A DNA stretch of 64,000 nucleotides, from the NCBI RefSeq assembly GCF_023921225.1, contig NZ_CP071528.1, positions 1 through 64,000 on the forward strand. The letters run 5' to 3'. A program made the position numbers and the translations under genes. The notes beneath the pieces are model-generated. The model had not been told where the DNA came from and did no database searches. It worked only from the letters and a program-made list of their open reading frames with translations. Source of the stretch: Legionella lytica. Lineage in GTDB: Bacteria; Pseudomonadota; Gammaproteobacteria; Legionellales; Legionellaceae. Numbering within the stretch: the first letter of the stretch is position 1; each line of letters starts with the position of its first letter. Shown in pieces: positions 44,779 to 54,165 of the stretch.

Positions 44779-45225
44779 GCTCCGTTGCAAATAAGTTCAA
44801 GAGCTCAAAAATCTGAATTTTAGGCGTAGTTCAACAATATAACCCAAATTGTTCATTAATAAATGAGATTTCAGTACGGTTACCATACATCCAGATATTG
44901 AACTGTCCTTTTTTAAGCATACGCATGATTTCAAAACCCCTGATGGTTGCATAGGCGGTTTTCATGGATTGAAATCCCCTGACTGGATTGATGAGGCACT
45001 TGAGCTTGCCGTGGTCAGCTTCGAGCCGATTATTGCGGTATTTTATCTGCAGATGACTGACGTCTGAAGCCAGACTTCCTTCCTGCTTTAGTTCTTTAAT
45101 GGCCTGACCATAGGCTGGATTTTTATCAGTATTGATGACACGGACATCACAGGTCGGATTAGACTTGATGAGCTTCTTCAGGCAGCGTTTCGCGGCCTTT
45201 GCATTCCTGCGGTGGTTATTAAGGG
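44779..45225 (-). mobile_element. IS6-family transposase fragment 4 (C-terminal third)
   Basis: The minus strand from about 45215 reads RRNAKAAKRCLKKLIKSNPT and ends NRTEISFINEQFGLYC with the stop at 44831. This is the C-terminal part of an IS6 transposase, including the catalytic Glu region NRLEADHGKLK. The terminal repeat GGCTCCGTTGCAAA is at 44780. The fragment abuts the stop of the hybrid kinase gene, so an IS6-mediated deletion may have set the edge of the operon. Confidence 0.88.
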
Positions 45226-47256
45226 TTAATGAGTACGCAACCAGCCATCGATATGGGTTTGTGTTTCCTCAATTACGGTTATTGCTTGCTGATAGAGCGC
45301 TGAAAATAAAGTACGCTCTCCTGCTTTCCAATAACGCTCCAAATATTGGCAGGCGTATTTCATGCGATGAGTCCCTAAATACATCGCACCACCCTTGATT
45401 TTATGCGCTATTTCTTCCACCAGTGGGAAATTTTTCTCAGCAAAGGCCTGTTTCATTTGTGCTAAATCCTTGGGAAGTTCTTGATGCAATAATTCCAGCA
45501 TGCTTCGTACTGTATCTAAAGTGGCGCAATTGCGTAAGGCCTCTGCTTCATCGAGTAAAGAAAACTGGTTTAAATGAAATAGTTCCTCATCATTATCGGG
45601 TAAGTCATGGCGGGTGATAGCCGCATTAGGTGAGGGTTTTTCCAGAGGCGAGGGAATAAATGAGTGAATTACTTCAGCGGCATTGTTTTGCGTCAGTGGC
45701 TTGGTTAATACGGCATCCATTCCCGATTCGATGCACCGCTGCTTACTTTCATCTGCACCATGAGCTGTAAGGGCAATAATTGGGATGTGATGCTCTGAGT
45801 TGATTTGACTACGAATGTATTGGGTGACTTCATACCCGTCCATGCCTTCGCCTAACCCGATGTCCATGAAAATTAAATCATACTCCGTTTCTTTGCACAG
45901 GGCTATGGCATCAAGGCCATTGGCTGCAATGTCCACCTGACAATTCAACGAACTAAGAAGGCTTTTCGCCACCGTCTGTGCGATGAAATTGTCTTCGACA
46001 ACCAGGATTTTATGTTTTATGGCAGCCTCTGGGGACGGTGTGCTGAGCTCGCTTGGTACAGGGATGGGGGTAAGTAGGGGTTTTGGAGGGATTAGACGAG
46101 CTCGCTCCACGCCTGACTCATCATCAAGCAATGGTTCTTGCAATGGTATTAAACAGGTAAATACGGAACCTTTGCGTGGCTCACTCTCCACATAAATTTC
46201 ACCCTCCAACTCTTCGATGAATTGTTTGACCACGTAGAGCCCAAGCCCAGCACCTTTGTAAATTCCTTGATATGAAGGGGTGAGTCGCTTAAATTGCAGG
46301 TATATTTCTTGTTGTTTGTCCTGTGGAATCCCAATGCCTGAATCCGTCACGTTAATACGCAGTACTAAATGACGATGCTCTTTTTTGGCGAGCTCTACAT
46401 GAAGGGTCACAAACCCTTCTTCTGTAAAATTGAGGGCATTGCCGATGAGTTCTAAGACAATACGATGGACTCTAATTTTATCGCCAATAACGTAGCGAGG
46501 GACTTTTTTATCCATTGAGAGTGAGAGCTTAAGTTTTCTCTCGCACGCCTTGGCCTCATAAAGCGAAATAACCTGTTCTAAGGTGTCGATGAGATCGAAT
46601 TTGCGTTTCAGTCTAGGAATTTCTCCAGAGCCAATCTTGACCGCATCGAGAACCTCATCCATGAGATGCAATAAGGCGTGGCTGGAAGCTACTAAGTTAT
46701 CCGCGTACTCTTTAATGCGTGGCTCATTGGATTCTGATTTTAAAATCTCAGAAAATCCCACAATTCCTGACAGCGGGGTACGGATGTCATGGCGCATGTT
46801 GGCAAGAAATTCGGTTTTCGCACGATTTGCTGCAAGCGCTTTATCTTTTTCTTGGATTAACTGCTTTTGTTTCTTTTTAAGCATCAACTCGGCTTTCTTG
46901 CGTTCGGTGATGTCGATGGATATGCCAATGATACCCAATATGTTTTTGTTTTTATCATACAAAATTGTTTTTTTTGTATGGAATACCCTTTTTGAAGAGG
47001 CGGTTAACGGGGATTCCTCACCCTCAAAAAGGCCATTTTTTAATACGCTGCGGTCGATTGCCTCTAATTTATCTGCGATTTTCCACCAGGGCATTTCGCG
47101 GTCTGTTTTCCCGATAATCTCTTCTCGATGTTTAAAGCCGCTCATCTGCACCATATAGTGGTTGCAACCTAAATATCGCCCACGGAGGTCTTTCCAAAAG
47201 ATGCTCGCATCAATGGTATCAATAATTAAGTACAGTGCGTCATTATTTAAACTCAT
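45226..47256 (-). CDS. Soluble hybrid histidine kinase (PAS-HisKA-HATPase-REC-HPt)
   Basis: 676 residues from the ATG at 47256, which overlaps the upstream cyclodipeptide synthase gene by 14 bp. Order: PAS domain (about 10-115), short coiled coil, HisKA with phospho-acceptor His156 in MRHDIRTP, and HATPase with N box ELIGNALNF and G boxes DSGIGIP and GAGLGLYVVKQF. Then comes a receiver domain with Asp465 (FMDIGLG) and Lys in LTKPL, and an HPt domain with His618 (AHKIKGGAMYLG). All phosphorelay residues are intact. No TM segment, so the signal is probably cytosolic. The output regulator is not in the window. Confidence 0.93.
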   Translation of the reverse strand: MSLNNDALYLIIDTIDASIFWKDLRGRYLGCNHYMVQMSGFKHREEIIGKTDREMPWWKIADKLEAIDRSVLKNGLFEGEESPLTASSKRVFHTKKTILYDKNKNILGIIGISIDITERKKAELMLKKKQKQLIQEKDKALAANRAKTEFLANMRHDIRTPLSGIVGFSEILKSESNEPRIKEYADNLVASSHALLHLMDEVLDAVKIGSGEIPRLKRKFDLIDTLEQVISLYEAKACERKLKLSLSMDKKVPRYVIGDKIRVHRIVLELIGNALNFTEEGFVTLHVELAKKEHRHLVLRINVTDSGIGIPQDKQQEIYLQFKRLTPSYQGIYKGAGLGLYVVKQFIEELEGEIYVESEPRKGSVFTCLIPLQEPLLDDESGVERARLIPPKPLLTPIPVPSELSTPSPEAAIKHKILVVEDNFIAQTVAKSLLSSLNCQVDIAANGLDAIALCKETEYDLIFMDIGLGEGMDGYEVTQYIRSQINSEHHIPIIALTAHGADESKQRCIESGMDAVLTKPLTQNNAAEVIHSFIPSPLEKPSPNAAITRHDLPDNDEELFHLNQFSLLDEAEALRNCATLDTVRSMLELLHQELPKDLAQMKQAFAEKNFPLVEEIAHKIKGGAMYLGTHRMKYACQYLERYWKAGERTLFSALYQQAITVIEETQTHIDGWLRTH

Positions 47257-47980
47257 CGTTAAACAGCACTCCTTCCGTTCGCGCGTTTTGTTTATGAACT
47301 GATAATTCAATAAATCCTTGGTTTGAGGCGATTAATTCACTTCCCATAGAATCAGTATAGAGATAATTTATGAATTCTGGAGTCTGGTGATAGGTAAATA
47401 AGGAAGAGTTAACACCAAGAATTGATGGCGTATCCATGAACAGGGGCATTTCATCTAAAATGTAGTGCACGGCAATATTTTCATTGGCTTGATGAAGGTC
47501 TTTAATGCTTTGGCCATTTAAAACCCAGCCGGTGCATTGATCGCATTCATCGCGAAAGGCTGAATGGGTGTGATACAGCGTATAGCAATGCTCTTTGAGC
47601 TCAAGGTATCTGGGATTTTTTTCTAAAACACTCATATCAATAATTATCTGAGCGGCATCTGCTCCTGAGATGTGATGGTGAGCTAACGCACGTGCCACCT
47701 TGTTTTTCAAATAAGCGGCTTGTCTTTTGGTTTTTTGGCGTGCTCGTGCTTCGTCATAGCCTAATGCGAGAAATGTATAGACGGGCAATGTATCAGGAAT
47801 AAAAATATGAAATGAAGAAAAGGTCGCCTTCGCCCATTCAATCCAAAGACCGATTGCTTCTTCGGAGAAGTAACTATTAAAAGGACTGATTCCTAGGAGA
47901 GCATGTTCTTTTTGAGAATACAACTGATTGCTTGCCTCTGACACAGGCTGGGTATTCATACGCACAGTTCTGTATTCCAT
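47243..47980 (-). CDS. tRNA-dependent cyclodipeptide synthase (NYH subfamily)
   Basis: 245 residues. The active-site set of AlbC is present at a constant offset of five: Ser32 in LLGISPFNSYF (Ser37), Asn35 (Asn40), Tyr173 and Glu177 in HYILDEMP (Tyr178, Glu182), and Tyr197-His198 in LFTYHQ (Tyr202-His203). The last pair plus Asn35 place it in the NYH subfamily. Such enzymes take two aminoacyl-tRNAs and form a cyclic dipeptide. The start at 47980 has AGAGG about six bases upstream. The gene overlaps the hybrid kinase gene and no tailoring oxidase is nearby, so the product may be the unmodified diketopiperazine. Confidence 0.93.
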   Translation of the reverse strand: MEYRTVRMNTQPVSEASNQLYSQKEHALLGISPFNSYFSEEAIGLWIEWAKATFSSFHIFIPDTLPVYTFLALGYDEARARQKTKRQAAYLKNKVARALAHHHISGADAAQIIIDMSVLEKNPRYLELKEHCYTLYHTHSAFRDECDQCTGWVLNGQSIKDLHQANENIAVHYILDEMPLFMDTPSILGVNSSLFTYHQTPEFINYLYTDSMGSELIASNQGFIELSVHKQNARTEGVLFNDEFK

Positions 47981-48264
47981 TCAGACCTCTTAGTAACTTA
48001 AAGGAAGATAATTATATTAAAATTGCGCTTGTTGGTCAAATTGATCTCTACTTTGTAAAAAATAGGATGCGTTTGAATCCCAAGTGTTTAGGTTCCCCGA
48101 ATCTGAGGTTTAGATACAATCCCTTTACGGAAATCATTTAAAAGCGAGCTCAAATCATGGATCTCACCAACATAGAATTGAAGGTAAGCAGTGATGAAAA
48201 ATCCAGCGCTCTGAGCGGCCTTTGTTTCGGGTTGCTTGTTTCCATTGAGGTGAAGTAGGAACAA

Positions 48265-48789
48265 TTAATTTACTTTTTTTAATACACAGGGTCCATGAGA
48301 TGAATTAGGAGGCTCTGGAAGTGTGAGCGTGTTTTCTTCTTTAGCCAGAATACCATGAAAGGAGGTTCTGATTAGGCTGCTGTTTTCTTCGGATGTACCT
48401 TGTTGAGCTATGGATTCATAGTTAAATTGAATCGCATTGCTGTCAAGGACGAGAACTCGTTGAATTGTTGTCTCTCTTTTGTTGAACGTGTTACTGGGTT
48501 GAGAAGATAATTGATTCAAATTCAGTACTATGATTTCCTTTTTGTGGTGATTAAACATTAGAATTATTTGTTTCGGATTTTGCGTTATTGTAAGCTGAAT
48601 TTTTTTGCTGGTTTCTCCTTCGTTGTCCCTAGTACATGAACCCACCCATTCACCGGGGAAATCATTAAGTTCAACAGGATGTTCTTCTGATGCGAACGCT
48701 TGATGAATTTGGTATTTTTTATGAATAGGTAGTGCAAAAGTAGTTGATTCCATCATTAATGCGATGATTAAAAATGCTAATTCTTTCAT
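48265..48789 (-). CDS. Exported hypothetical protein
   Basis: 174 residues from the ATG at 48789, with GGAG five bases upstream; an extension to 48855 has no ribosome site. MKELAFLIIALMMESTTFA is a signal peptide. The mature part starts with a W-G-S-C-T segment (EWVGSCTRDNEG), has mixed strands and ends HGPCVLKKVN; the two Cys could pair. It lies upstream of the cyclodipeptide synthase on the same strand with a 284-bp gap, so operon membership is uncertain. Family not recognised. Confidence 0.6.
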   Translation of the reverse strand: MKELAFLIIALMMESTTFALPIHKKYQIHQAFASEEHPVELNDFPGEWVGSCTRDNEGETSKKIQLTITQNPKQIILMFNHHKKEIIVLNLNQLSSQPSNTFNKRETTIQRVLVLDSNAIQFNYESIAQQGTSEENSSLIRTSFHGILAKEENTLTLPEPPNSSHGPCVLKKVN

Positions 48790-49621
48790 AGATTCTCCAT
48801 ATAATTTGATAGGCTGTTTTGAGCTGGGAGGGGTTTTCCTAAACTTAAAACTCATCTCCGGTGCTGGAAATGCGGGTGAGCGATATCACTTCCCCTGCAT
48901 TGTGGCAATTTTTTAGGTGTTGATTTAAGGAAAATGCGAGCCAGTCTATACTTTAAATAAGATTATTCGTAGAGAGCGAATGTTCATTAACCATGAAACT
49001 TTGTACATCACGAAAATGTCCTATATTTTAGAAAGGAGGATATTGCTAGAATTATTATTTGAGCCAAAAAACAAAGCACATCCCAATATCCAAAAAATTA
49101 GTATTACTATCTCGAATACACAAAACGCGATGGAACGTTTCATTTAACAGTTTCTCTTTATTATGATGCTAAATATCGGTAAAGCGTTGGTTTAGAAATT
49201 TTTAAAACTTTGCAATTTTCATCTATTGATAATGGCCTTTTTTATCAGAATGCCGGTCGGAGGTATAAATTGGTAATTTGTGTGCCGAAACCCCTTGCAC
49301 TGATTTTCACTCAATACCAATTGACGTCTTCTGGAGGAATTAATTTAACCCCCCTTTACTTGCCTGTATTATTCAGCGTAACAATTGTGTCTGCGCGCAG
49401 ACATATTGTAGGGGAAACGAAGTGGATAGAGAACTCTCTAGCATAAATGAAGAACAGTTGTATTCTGTCCCCTAAAAAATTTCCTCCAATAATCAACAAG
49501 AAATAAAAAATTCTTTCTTGCAATGTGTGTGGTAAAAACAGATAGTTGTACTTGACCCATTTAGGAAGCCATTTAAAATAAGCCACAAAATTTATCGCGA
49601 GACTTTTAATGGAATTAATAT
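48790..49621. other. Intergenic region, no supported gene
   Basis: About 830 bp. A 78-codon frame at 49210-49446 has no ribosome site and no motif. A GAAAGGAGG ribosome-like site at about 49032 is followed by no usable frame. Nothing else recognised. Confidence 0.4.
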
Positions 49622-50239
49622 ATGGTCACGTCAGAAAAAAAATGCCAATTTAACCTATTAAATATGTATTCTTGGTCTCTTCTTTTAGCATTCATTTGTG
49701 CAACATTCGCCATGTACAATACCAGTAATACTTCCCTCCAAGGTTTTTTTGAAACGCTTCCTCTAATTGTTTTTGCAGTTTACTTCTGTGAAAAATTTTC
49801 TCCACTTGTCAAAAAACCTGGCTGCAGTTTAGGAAAAGTAGAATTATTTAAACGAAATTTGTTTCTATTAAGTTTTAGTTTCTTATTTGGCTCTCTTCTT
49901 TCATTAATTTTTTCATACAACAATTGTGATGCTAAAGGATGGTGGTCCTTAATAATTAGCATCATTACTTTCTACGGTTTATTTTTTTCTATATTTTTCT
50001 CAGCAATAGCCCTTTTAATTGAAAACCATAAAACATATATAATGGCTTTTTCATTTATAGTAGTAATTCTGGTCTCTATTGAACCATTTTTTCCTCATCG
50101 TATGTTCATCCCGTTATTAGGAAATATTGATACTCTTTATGTAACAACTTGTTCATTACTAATCTTTCATTGTTTATTTGTTATCACTCACAAAATAATT
50201 GGATTTTTCCAAGGCAAAAGAAATAATGTATCCAAATAG
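49622..50239 (+). CDS. Polytopic membrane protein of unknown function
   Basis: 205 residues with about six hydrophobic helices and a lysine-rich C-terminal tail (GKRNNVSK). No family recognised. The ribosome site is weak (TGGAATTAATATATG). The stop lies 12 bases before an IS6 end fragment, so the original 3' neighbour may have been lost. Confidence 0.55.
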   Translation: MVTSEKKCQFNLLNMYSWSLLLAFICATFAMYNTSNTSLQGFFETLPLIVFAVYFCEKFSPLVKKPGCSLGKVELFKRNLFLLSFSFLFGSLLSLIFSYNNCDAKGWWSLIISIITFYGLFFSIFFSAIALLIENHKTYIMAFSFIVVILVSIEPFFPHRMFIPLLGNIDTLYVTTCSLLIFHCLFVITHKIIGFFQGKRNNVSK

Positions 50240-50250
50240 TTAGTTAACCG

Positions 50251-50349
50251 GGCTGAGATCTCATTTATTAATGAGCAATTTGGAATTTACGGCTGAGATC
50301 TATACAAAAATTGCTTTTTTGTACAGTTTTTCTTTTTTGCAACGCAGCC
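50251..50349 (+). mobile_element. IS6-family 3'-end fragment 5
   Basis: The plus strand reads TEISFINEQFGIYG then stop, the same transposase C-terminus as at 44831-44870. It runs to a terminal repeat TTTTTTGCAACGCAGCC (50334-50349). About 100 bp remain. Confidence 0.82.
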
Positions 50350-50489
50350 TGAAATTCTATATAATGCTCAACAATTACCTGCATAATACGCGTCCACGCC
50401 GTATTTATATAGTGCTATTCGTCTTTAAAAAGATGGAAAATCCCTCTACATATGACGCATTTTATTTTAATAAATACCAGGAGTGTTTT

Positions 50490-51011
50490 ATGAGAAAGCC
50501 AGAATATTTAATCAGATTTAAAGCGCCATATAATACCCTGGTGGGATGCATTTATGTGGATTCAGATGATGGGGTACAGGACACCTTTCGTGTACAGGTA
50601 AAAACAACAGAGTCTCCTGATTGGAAGGTGATTCCCGTGGAGGAATTTCACCATTTCAAAGATGGTGTTACAACAACAATCAATCTACAGTCTAACGAGG
50701 CTGGTGTGAGGTTTGTTCGTGTGCGGTCATCTCTCTCTGGAAGCAGTAATCCTGTGATTAGTTTTAAGGATTGGGGAATGGAGGTGGAGTGCCTGGAGAT
50801 TGGTAGTATTAAATTTGATGATATGGGTAATCCTCTTCTTAATCCAGACTCTGGTTTTTTGAAGGCACCTAGTTCGCCATCTTGGTGGAGAGATTCATTA
50901 TTTTCTGTGCCGCCTGCACCACCTGTACCAACACCAGTGGTTACTCAACTACTTGATTTTTTCGAAAGTTTTGTTCCGTCAAGGTCATGTAACGAACCTG
51001 GGTGTAAATAA
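50490..51011 (+). CDS. Hypothetical beta-rich protein
   Basis: 173 residues from the ATG at 50490 (MRKPEYLIRFKAPYNTLVG), with CAGGAG six bases upstream; earlier frames run through IS6 debris. Strand-rich (FRVQVKTTE, VRFVRVRSSLSG), followed by a Pro/Ser-rich linker (SVPPAPPVPTPVV) and a tail ending SCNEPGCK. No signal peptide, no known family. Its place beside IS debris suggests recent acquisition. Confidence 0.55.
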   Translation: MRKPEYLIRFKAPYNTLVGCIYVDSDDGVQDTFRVQVKTTESPDWKVIPVEEFHHFKDGVTTTINLQSNEAGVRFVRVRSSLSGSSNPVISFKDWGMEVECLEIGSIKFDDMGNPLLNPDSGFLKAPSSPSWWRDSLFSVPPAPPVPTPVVTQLLDFFESFVPSRSCNEPGCK

Positions 51012-51070
51012 AAAGGAGGCCGTTGGCCGCTTTCTTTTTTAAAACCCTAATTAGTGCTACGCTAGCTTCT

Positions 51071-51862
51071 TCAATAAATTCTAATATTAGAGATATCGAA
51101 ATTAATTTCATTAAATTGGTTTGCGTATAGAGGTAGATTTGCTTCTTTAGAAATTTCCTGCAATAACTTGAAATTTTCAGTTGATACTCTCGCACCTAGA
51201 TAAATCCCTTTAATAAAATTTTTAGGAAATTTGAGAATCAATCCTGTACTTCTCAATGTACTTATTTTCTGTGAGTCTATTGCAATTCGCTATTCTTGCT
51301 CATACTGACAGTCTTGCGATTTTGTAGATAGCATATATTCAAAAGCCTGCGCGGCACTATTCAAATTATCTATAACTGGATAAGCTAATTTATTTTCTAA
51401 CGTTTCAGGAACATAATTTACGGGTAAAAATTTATACAGACTTCTACCCATTCCTCAAGTTGTTGAGAATTGGATAAAAAATCAAACTCAATGAAGTATC
51501 CTTTATGATTATCAGCATAATGTGCCAGCATAAGAAGATGATTCTTTTTTTCTGATAAGCAGGTTATAAAAAATCTATTTTTAAACTTTTCTTTTAGTTG
51601 ATTTACAAAAAATTTTTGGGAATCAATACTATTCTCGATACTATCTGCAATTAATGAAGTAGGAAGGGGATGAGTTGTAGTAGTAGATAACATTTCTTTC
51701 AGGTAAGGGAGAAAACCAGCATTCAAAAGGAGCATTATACTCTTTTGGAGAATTAAAAAATAATTCATTCCTAATTAGTAATTGCCTTAATCTACTTTTA
51801 TTGGTTCTTCCATTTGAATGAAATCTTCTACATTGATAAAGTAACGGAATCTGCTCACTCAT
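51071..51862 (-). pseudogene. DUF2971-type protein, frameshifted
   Basis: The minus strand pieces join into a DUF2971 pattern. An N-terminal YQCRRFHSNGRTNKSRL with LLIRNELFFNSPKEYNAPFE comes first. After a frame change come NRFFITCLSEKKNHLLMLAH and YADNHKGYFIEFDF, typical of the central block. After a stop comes LKFPKNFIKGIYLGARVS. At least one frameshift (about 51720) and one stop (about 51290) break it. DUF2971 proteins are poorly known and often accessory or defence-associated. The ATG directly follows the resolvase relic's stop (TAAATG). Confidence 0.78.
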
Positions 51863-52060
51863 TTATACTCCTATGGATATCAATGACGAGGTCTTTAAGT
51901 ATTTATATAAAGTTGGCTTCGAAATATTCATTAATTCACAGATTTGTTTAATACTATGTTTTTTTCCTTCGTATAAATGAATAGCTAGTTTCGTTTTATC
52001 TATGGATAGTTTTTTTGGCCTACCTCCATTCCTTCCTCTGGCTCGAGCTGCTGAATTTTA
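51863..52060 (-). mobile_element. C-terminal remnant of a serine resolvase/invertase
   Basis: The minus strand reads AARARGRNGGRPKKLSIDKT, then KHSIKQICELMNISKPTLYK and YLKTSSLISIGV with the stop at 51863. This is the linker and DNA-binding HTH of Tn3-type resolvases. Upstream to about 52098 a frame-shifted piece (MIAKRTGSKIQ) continues it. The catalytic domain is gone. Confidence 0.85.
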
Positions 52061-52140
52061 CTTCCTGTCCTTTTTGCGATCATTTAAGGCATATACCTAA
52101 GGCAAAACAATGCCCAAATTGCTTTCAATATGAGGTTTTA

Positions 52141-53478
52141 TCAAATTTTATTTGTCATACAGTCTGAATTTTCAGCAAGTTCCTCTTTTTCTACATCAGG
52201 GTAATATGTATTAAGGACTTTAAGTTTATGAAAGTAAGGATTAAATGGGGCAATGTAGAATTGTTCTTTTTTCTTATAATCAACAAAATGATATGCTTTT
52301 AGGCGAAGAGGCAATTCACTTGCCATATAAACATCACCACTCCATGCATCAGCAATTAATGCATTTTCTCCCCAAGTGCTCGGATCATTTATATCACTTC
52401 CAGGAATACGATCAATTACATTAAACACATGATCACCATTTGTAATATGAATAACTTCACAGGATGAGTTAAATCGTTTTCTTTTTAAACTTACATAAAC
52501 AATGGTCGCTAATTCACCACAATTTGCAACCTCTCTTTGTTGTGCGTAGTCGGCTATTATTTCTGAAGTATCTCTAAAGGAGAATAAGCTAGAAAATAAA
52601 GCTCTTCGGCGCATAGAAATAATCGCTGCAGTAACCTCTTTCATCTCATCTTGCTTCGTTTTTGAATAGGGTAAATTAACCGCATGATGACTCGATGATT
52701 TTTTAATAACCCCACGTGTTTCATTAATGACATCTACAGCCATTTTGAAATTATATTTAAAACGCTCGTTTTGAATATGTGAGTAACGCTCAGAAAATAA
52801 TGCATTGGGGTCTATTAACTGTGTTAATTCCGAAGTTGGTTTACTTCGTGTCAGTGTGAACATCATACTAGCTAATTTATCGAATTCTTCCTGGTCTTTG
52901 TTGGCTAGTGTTTTATTTTGGTTAAGTAAACGAATAGGAGGATTTCCTGAATGATTGGATTGTGTCGTCAGCGGGAGTATTTCTTCACCCATTATAGTTA
53001 ATAATTCAACGATTCCTTCGTATGTATTGTATTGTGCAGCAAGATGCAGCGAATTATTGCCTCTACACGTAGTCGTCTTGAGCAACTCGTTAAACTCTTC
53101 TTCAGCTTGGTTTTGAGCATAATCTTCAGCGAGCATGCGAATTTCATCAGCGCTACCTGAAGCCATAGTGGAGTAAGAAATAGGGCCTTTTTTTCCTACT
53201 GGAACCGATTCAACAGGAGAATCGGTGTCGGCTTTTTTACTAAAAAAAGTTACGCTAGCTCCAGTTAGAGCTGTTACTGAAAACAAAGCCGCGGTATGCT
53301 TGGCTGCCGAGAGAGCTTTATCTTTTAATGAGCGTTTAAATATTGTTTCAGCTTTTTTCCACATAGCAAGAACCATTGATTGGTATTTGTACATATTGTA
53401 CAGTAGAATGCTTACCAAATTCTTAAGATGTTCTCTATTGCAATTAAAATGAGTCGATACCTCCGGTCCATGCTTCAT
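52141..53478 (-). CDS. Ankyrin-like / cysteine-protease-like protein, candidate effector
   Basis: 445 residues. A hydrophobic stretch (AALFSVTALTGASVTFFS) lies near residue 70. One recognisable ankyrin unit follows (GNNSLHLAAQYNTYEGIVELL). The C-terminal domain has ordered residues of a papain/transglutaminase-like fold: Cys320 in VANCGELATIVYV, His350 in GDHVFNVID and Asp377 in LIADAWSGD. The tail EKEELAENSDCMTNKI is glutamate-rich, as in Dot/Icm substrates. The start is unsure; several ATGs lie within the first 40 codons. Effector and enzyme class are inferences. Confidence 0.7.
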   Translation of the reverse strand: MKHGPEVSTHFNCNREHLKNLVSILLYNMYKYQSMVLAMWKKAETIFKRSLKDKALSAAKHTAALFSVTALTGASVTFFSKKADTDSPVESVPVGKKGPISYSTMASGSADEIRMLAEDYAQNQAEEEFNELLKTTTCRGNNSLHLAAQYNTYEGIVELLTIMGEEILPLTTQSNHSGNPPIRLLNQNKTLANKDQEEFDKLASMMFTLTRSKPTSELTQLIDPNALFSERYSHIQNERFKYNFKMAVDVINETRGVIKKSSSHHAVNLPYSKTKQDEMKEVTAAIISMRRRALFSSLFSFRDTSEIIADYAQQREVANCGELATIVYVSLKRKRFNSSCEVIHITNGDHVFNVIDRIPGSDINDPSTWGENALIADAWSGDVYMASELPLRLKAYHFVDYKKKEQFYIAPFNPYFHKLKVLNTYYPDVEKEELAENSDCMTNKI

Positions 53479-54165
53479 TTATCCATAAAATTGCAGAAAT
53501 CGCATGGCTGATATTGTGAATTACCTGAAATTTGAAGCACGTAGTTAGGTAACAGGATCCCATTACTGAGATCTTGTTACCTATCTTGAAGTAAAACCGT
53601 GTTTCCGAATTGTTTTTCTGGGATAAAAATAAATCTTTTAAGGGAAGTATATTTTTCCATTGCTCATACCGTAAATGATTGTCAGCTCTTAACAATTGAT
53701 ATGCATGTTGATGTTGTAAGAACTCTGCCAATATACTTATACCGTCTTTACCGAATCGTTTAAAACGCTCATCAAATGAAGTTTTGGGTCATAAGTTGCT
53801 GCGCCTTCCTTTTCTGCATTTTCAATACATTTAGGCGTAAATTCAATTAGGATTTTAAGCACGCCACAGACAATATCGACTTTGTCTTTATATTTATGAT
53901 AGACGGCTGTTCCCGCAGGATCAGGTTCATAGTCGCATGAAGATAACCAATTTAGTTTCGTGACTGGTTTAACCGAGGAAATAAAAAGCGATCCGCGTGT
54001 TGCTCGTTGCTAATTTCAAAATTGCGATAAACCAATTCTTGTTCTGCAGATCATGCCAAAAAACACACTGTCTATTGTAAAAACTTAAAAAAAATTCCTC
54101 GGCTCCTTCGAGTGGGTATATTTTTTGGGGATGTATTTCTTCATTAAATCCAGTTTTCATTTGCA
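53444..54165 (-). pseudogene. Broken Legionella-type gene, three frame segments
   Basis: In transcription order the first segment is MKTGFNEEIHPQKIYPLEGA with FFLSFYNRQCVFWHDLQNK. The second is LNWLSSCDYEPDPAGTAVYH and IVCGVLKILIEFTPKCIENA. The third is FDERFKRFGKDGISILAEFL with QLLRADNHLRYEQWKNIL. The pieces are in three frames, with shifts near 53990 and 53775, and read as one protein of roughly 230 aa. The 95-codon open frame at its 3' end is therefore not a gene of its own. A relic of its N-terminus lies at 44624-44676. Family unknown to me. Confidence 0.72.

Noticed and set aside
45132..45398. 88-codon plus-strand frame
   Set aside because: Antisense to the IS6 transposase fragment and the kinase 3' end; a shadow.
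49210..49446. 78-codon frame upstream of the membrane protein
   Set aside because: No ribosome site and no recognisable domain; probably chance.
53444..53731. 95-codon frame as a separate small gene
   Set aside because: The sequence continues upstream in other frames (FDERFKRFGKDG...), so it is the 3' end of a broken larger gene.
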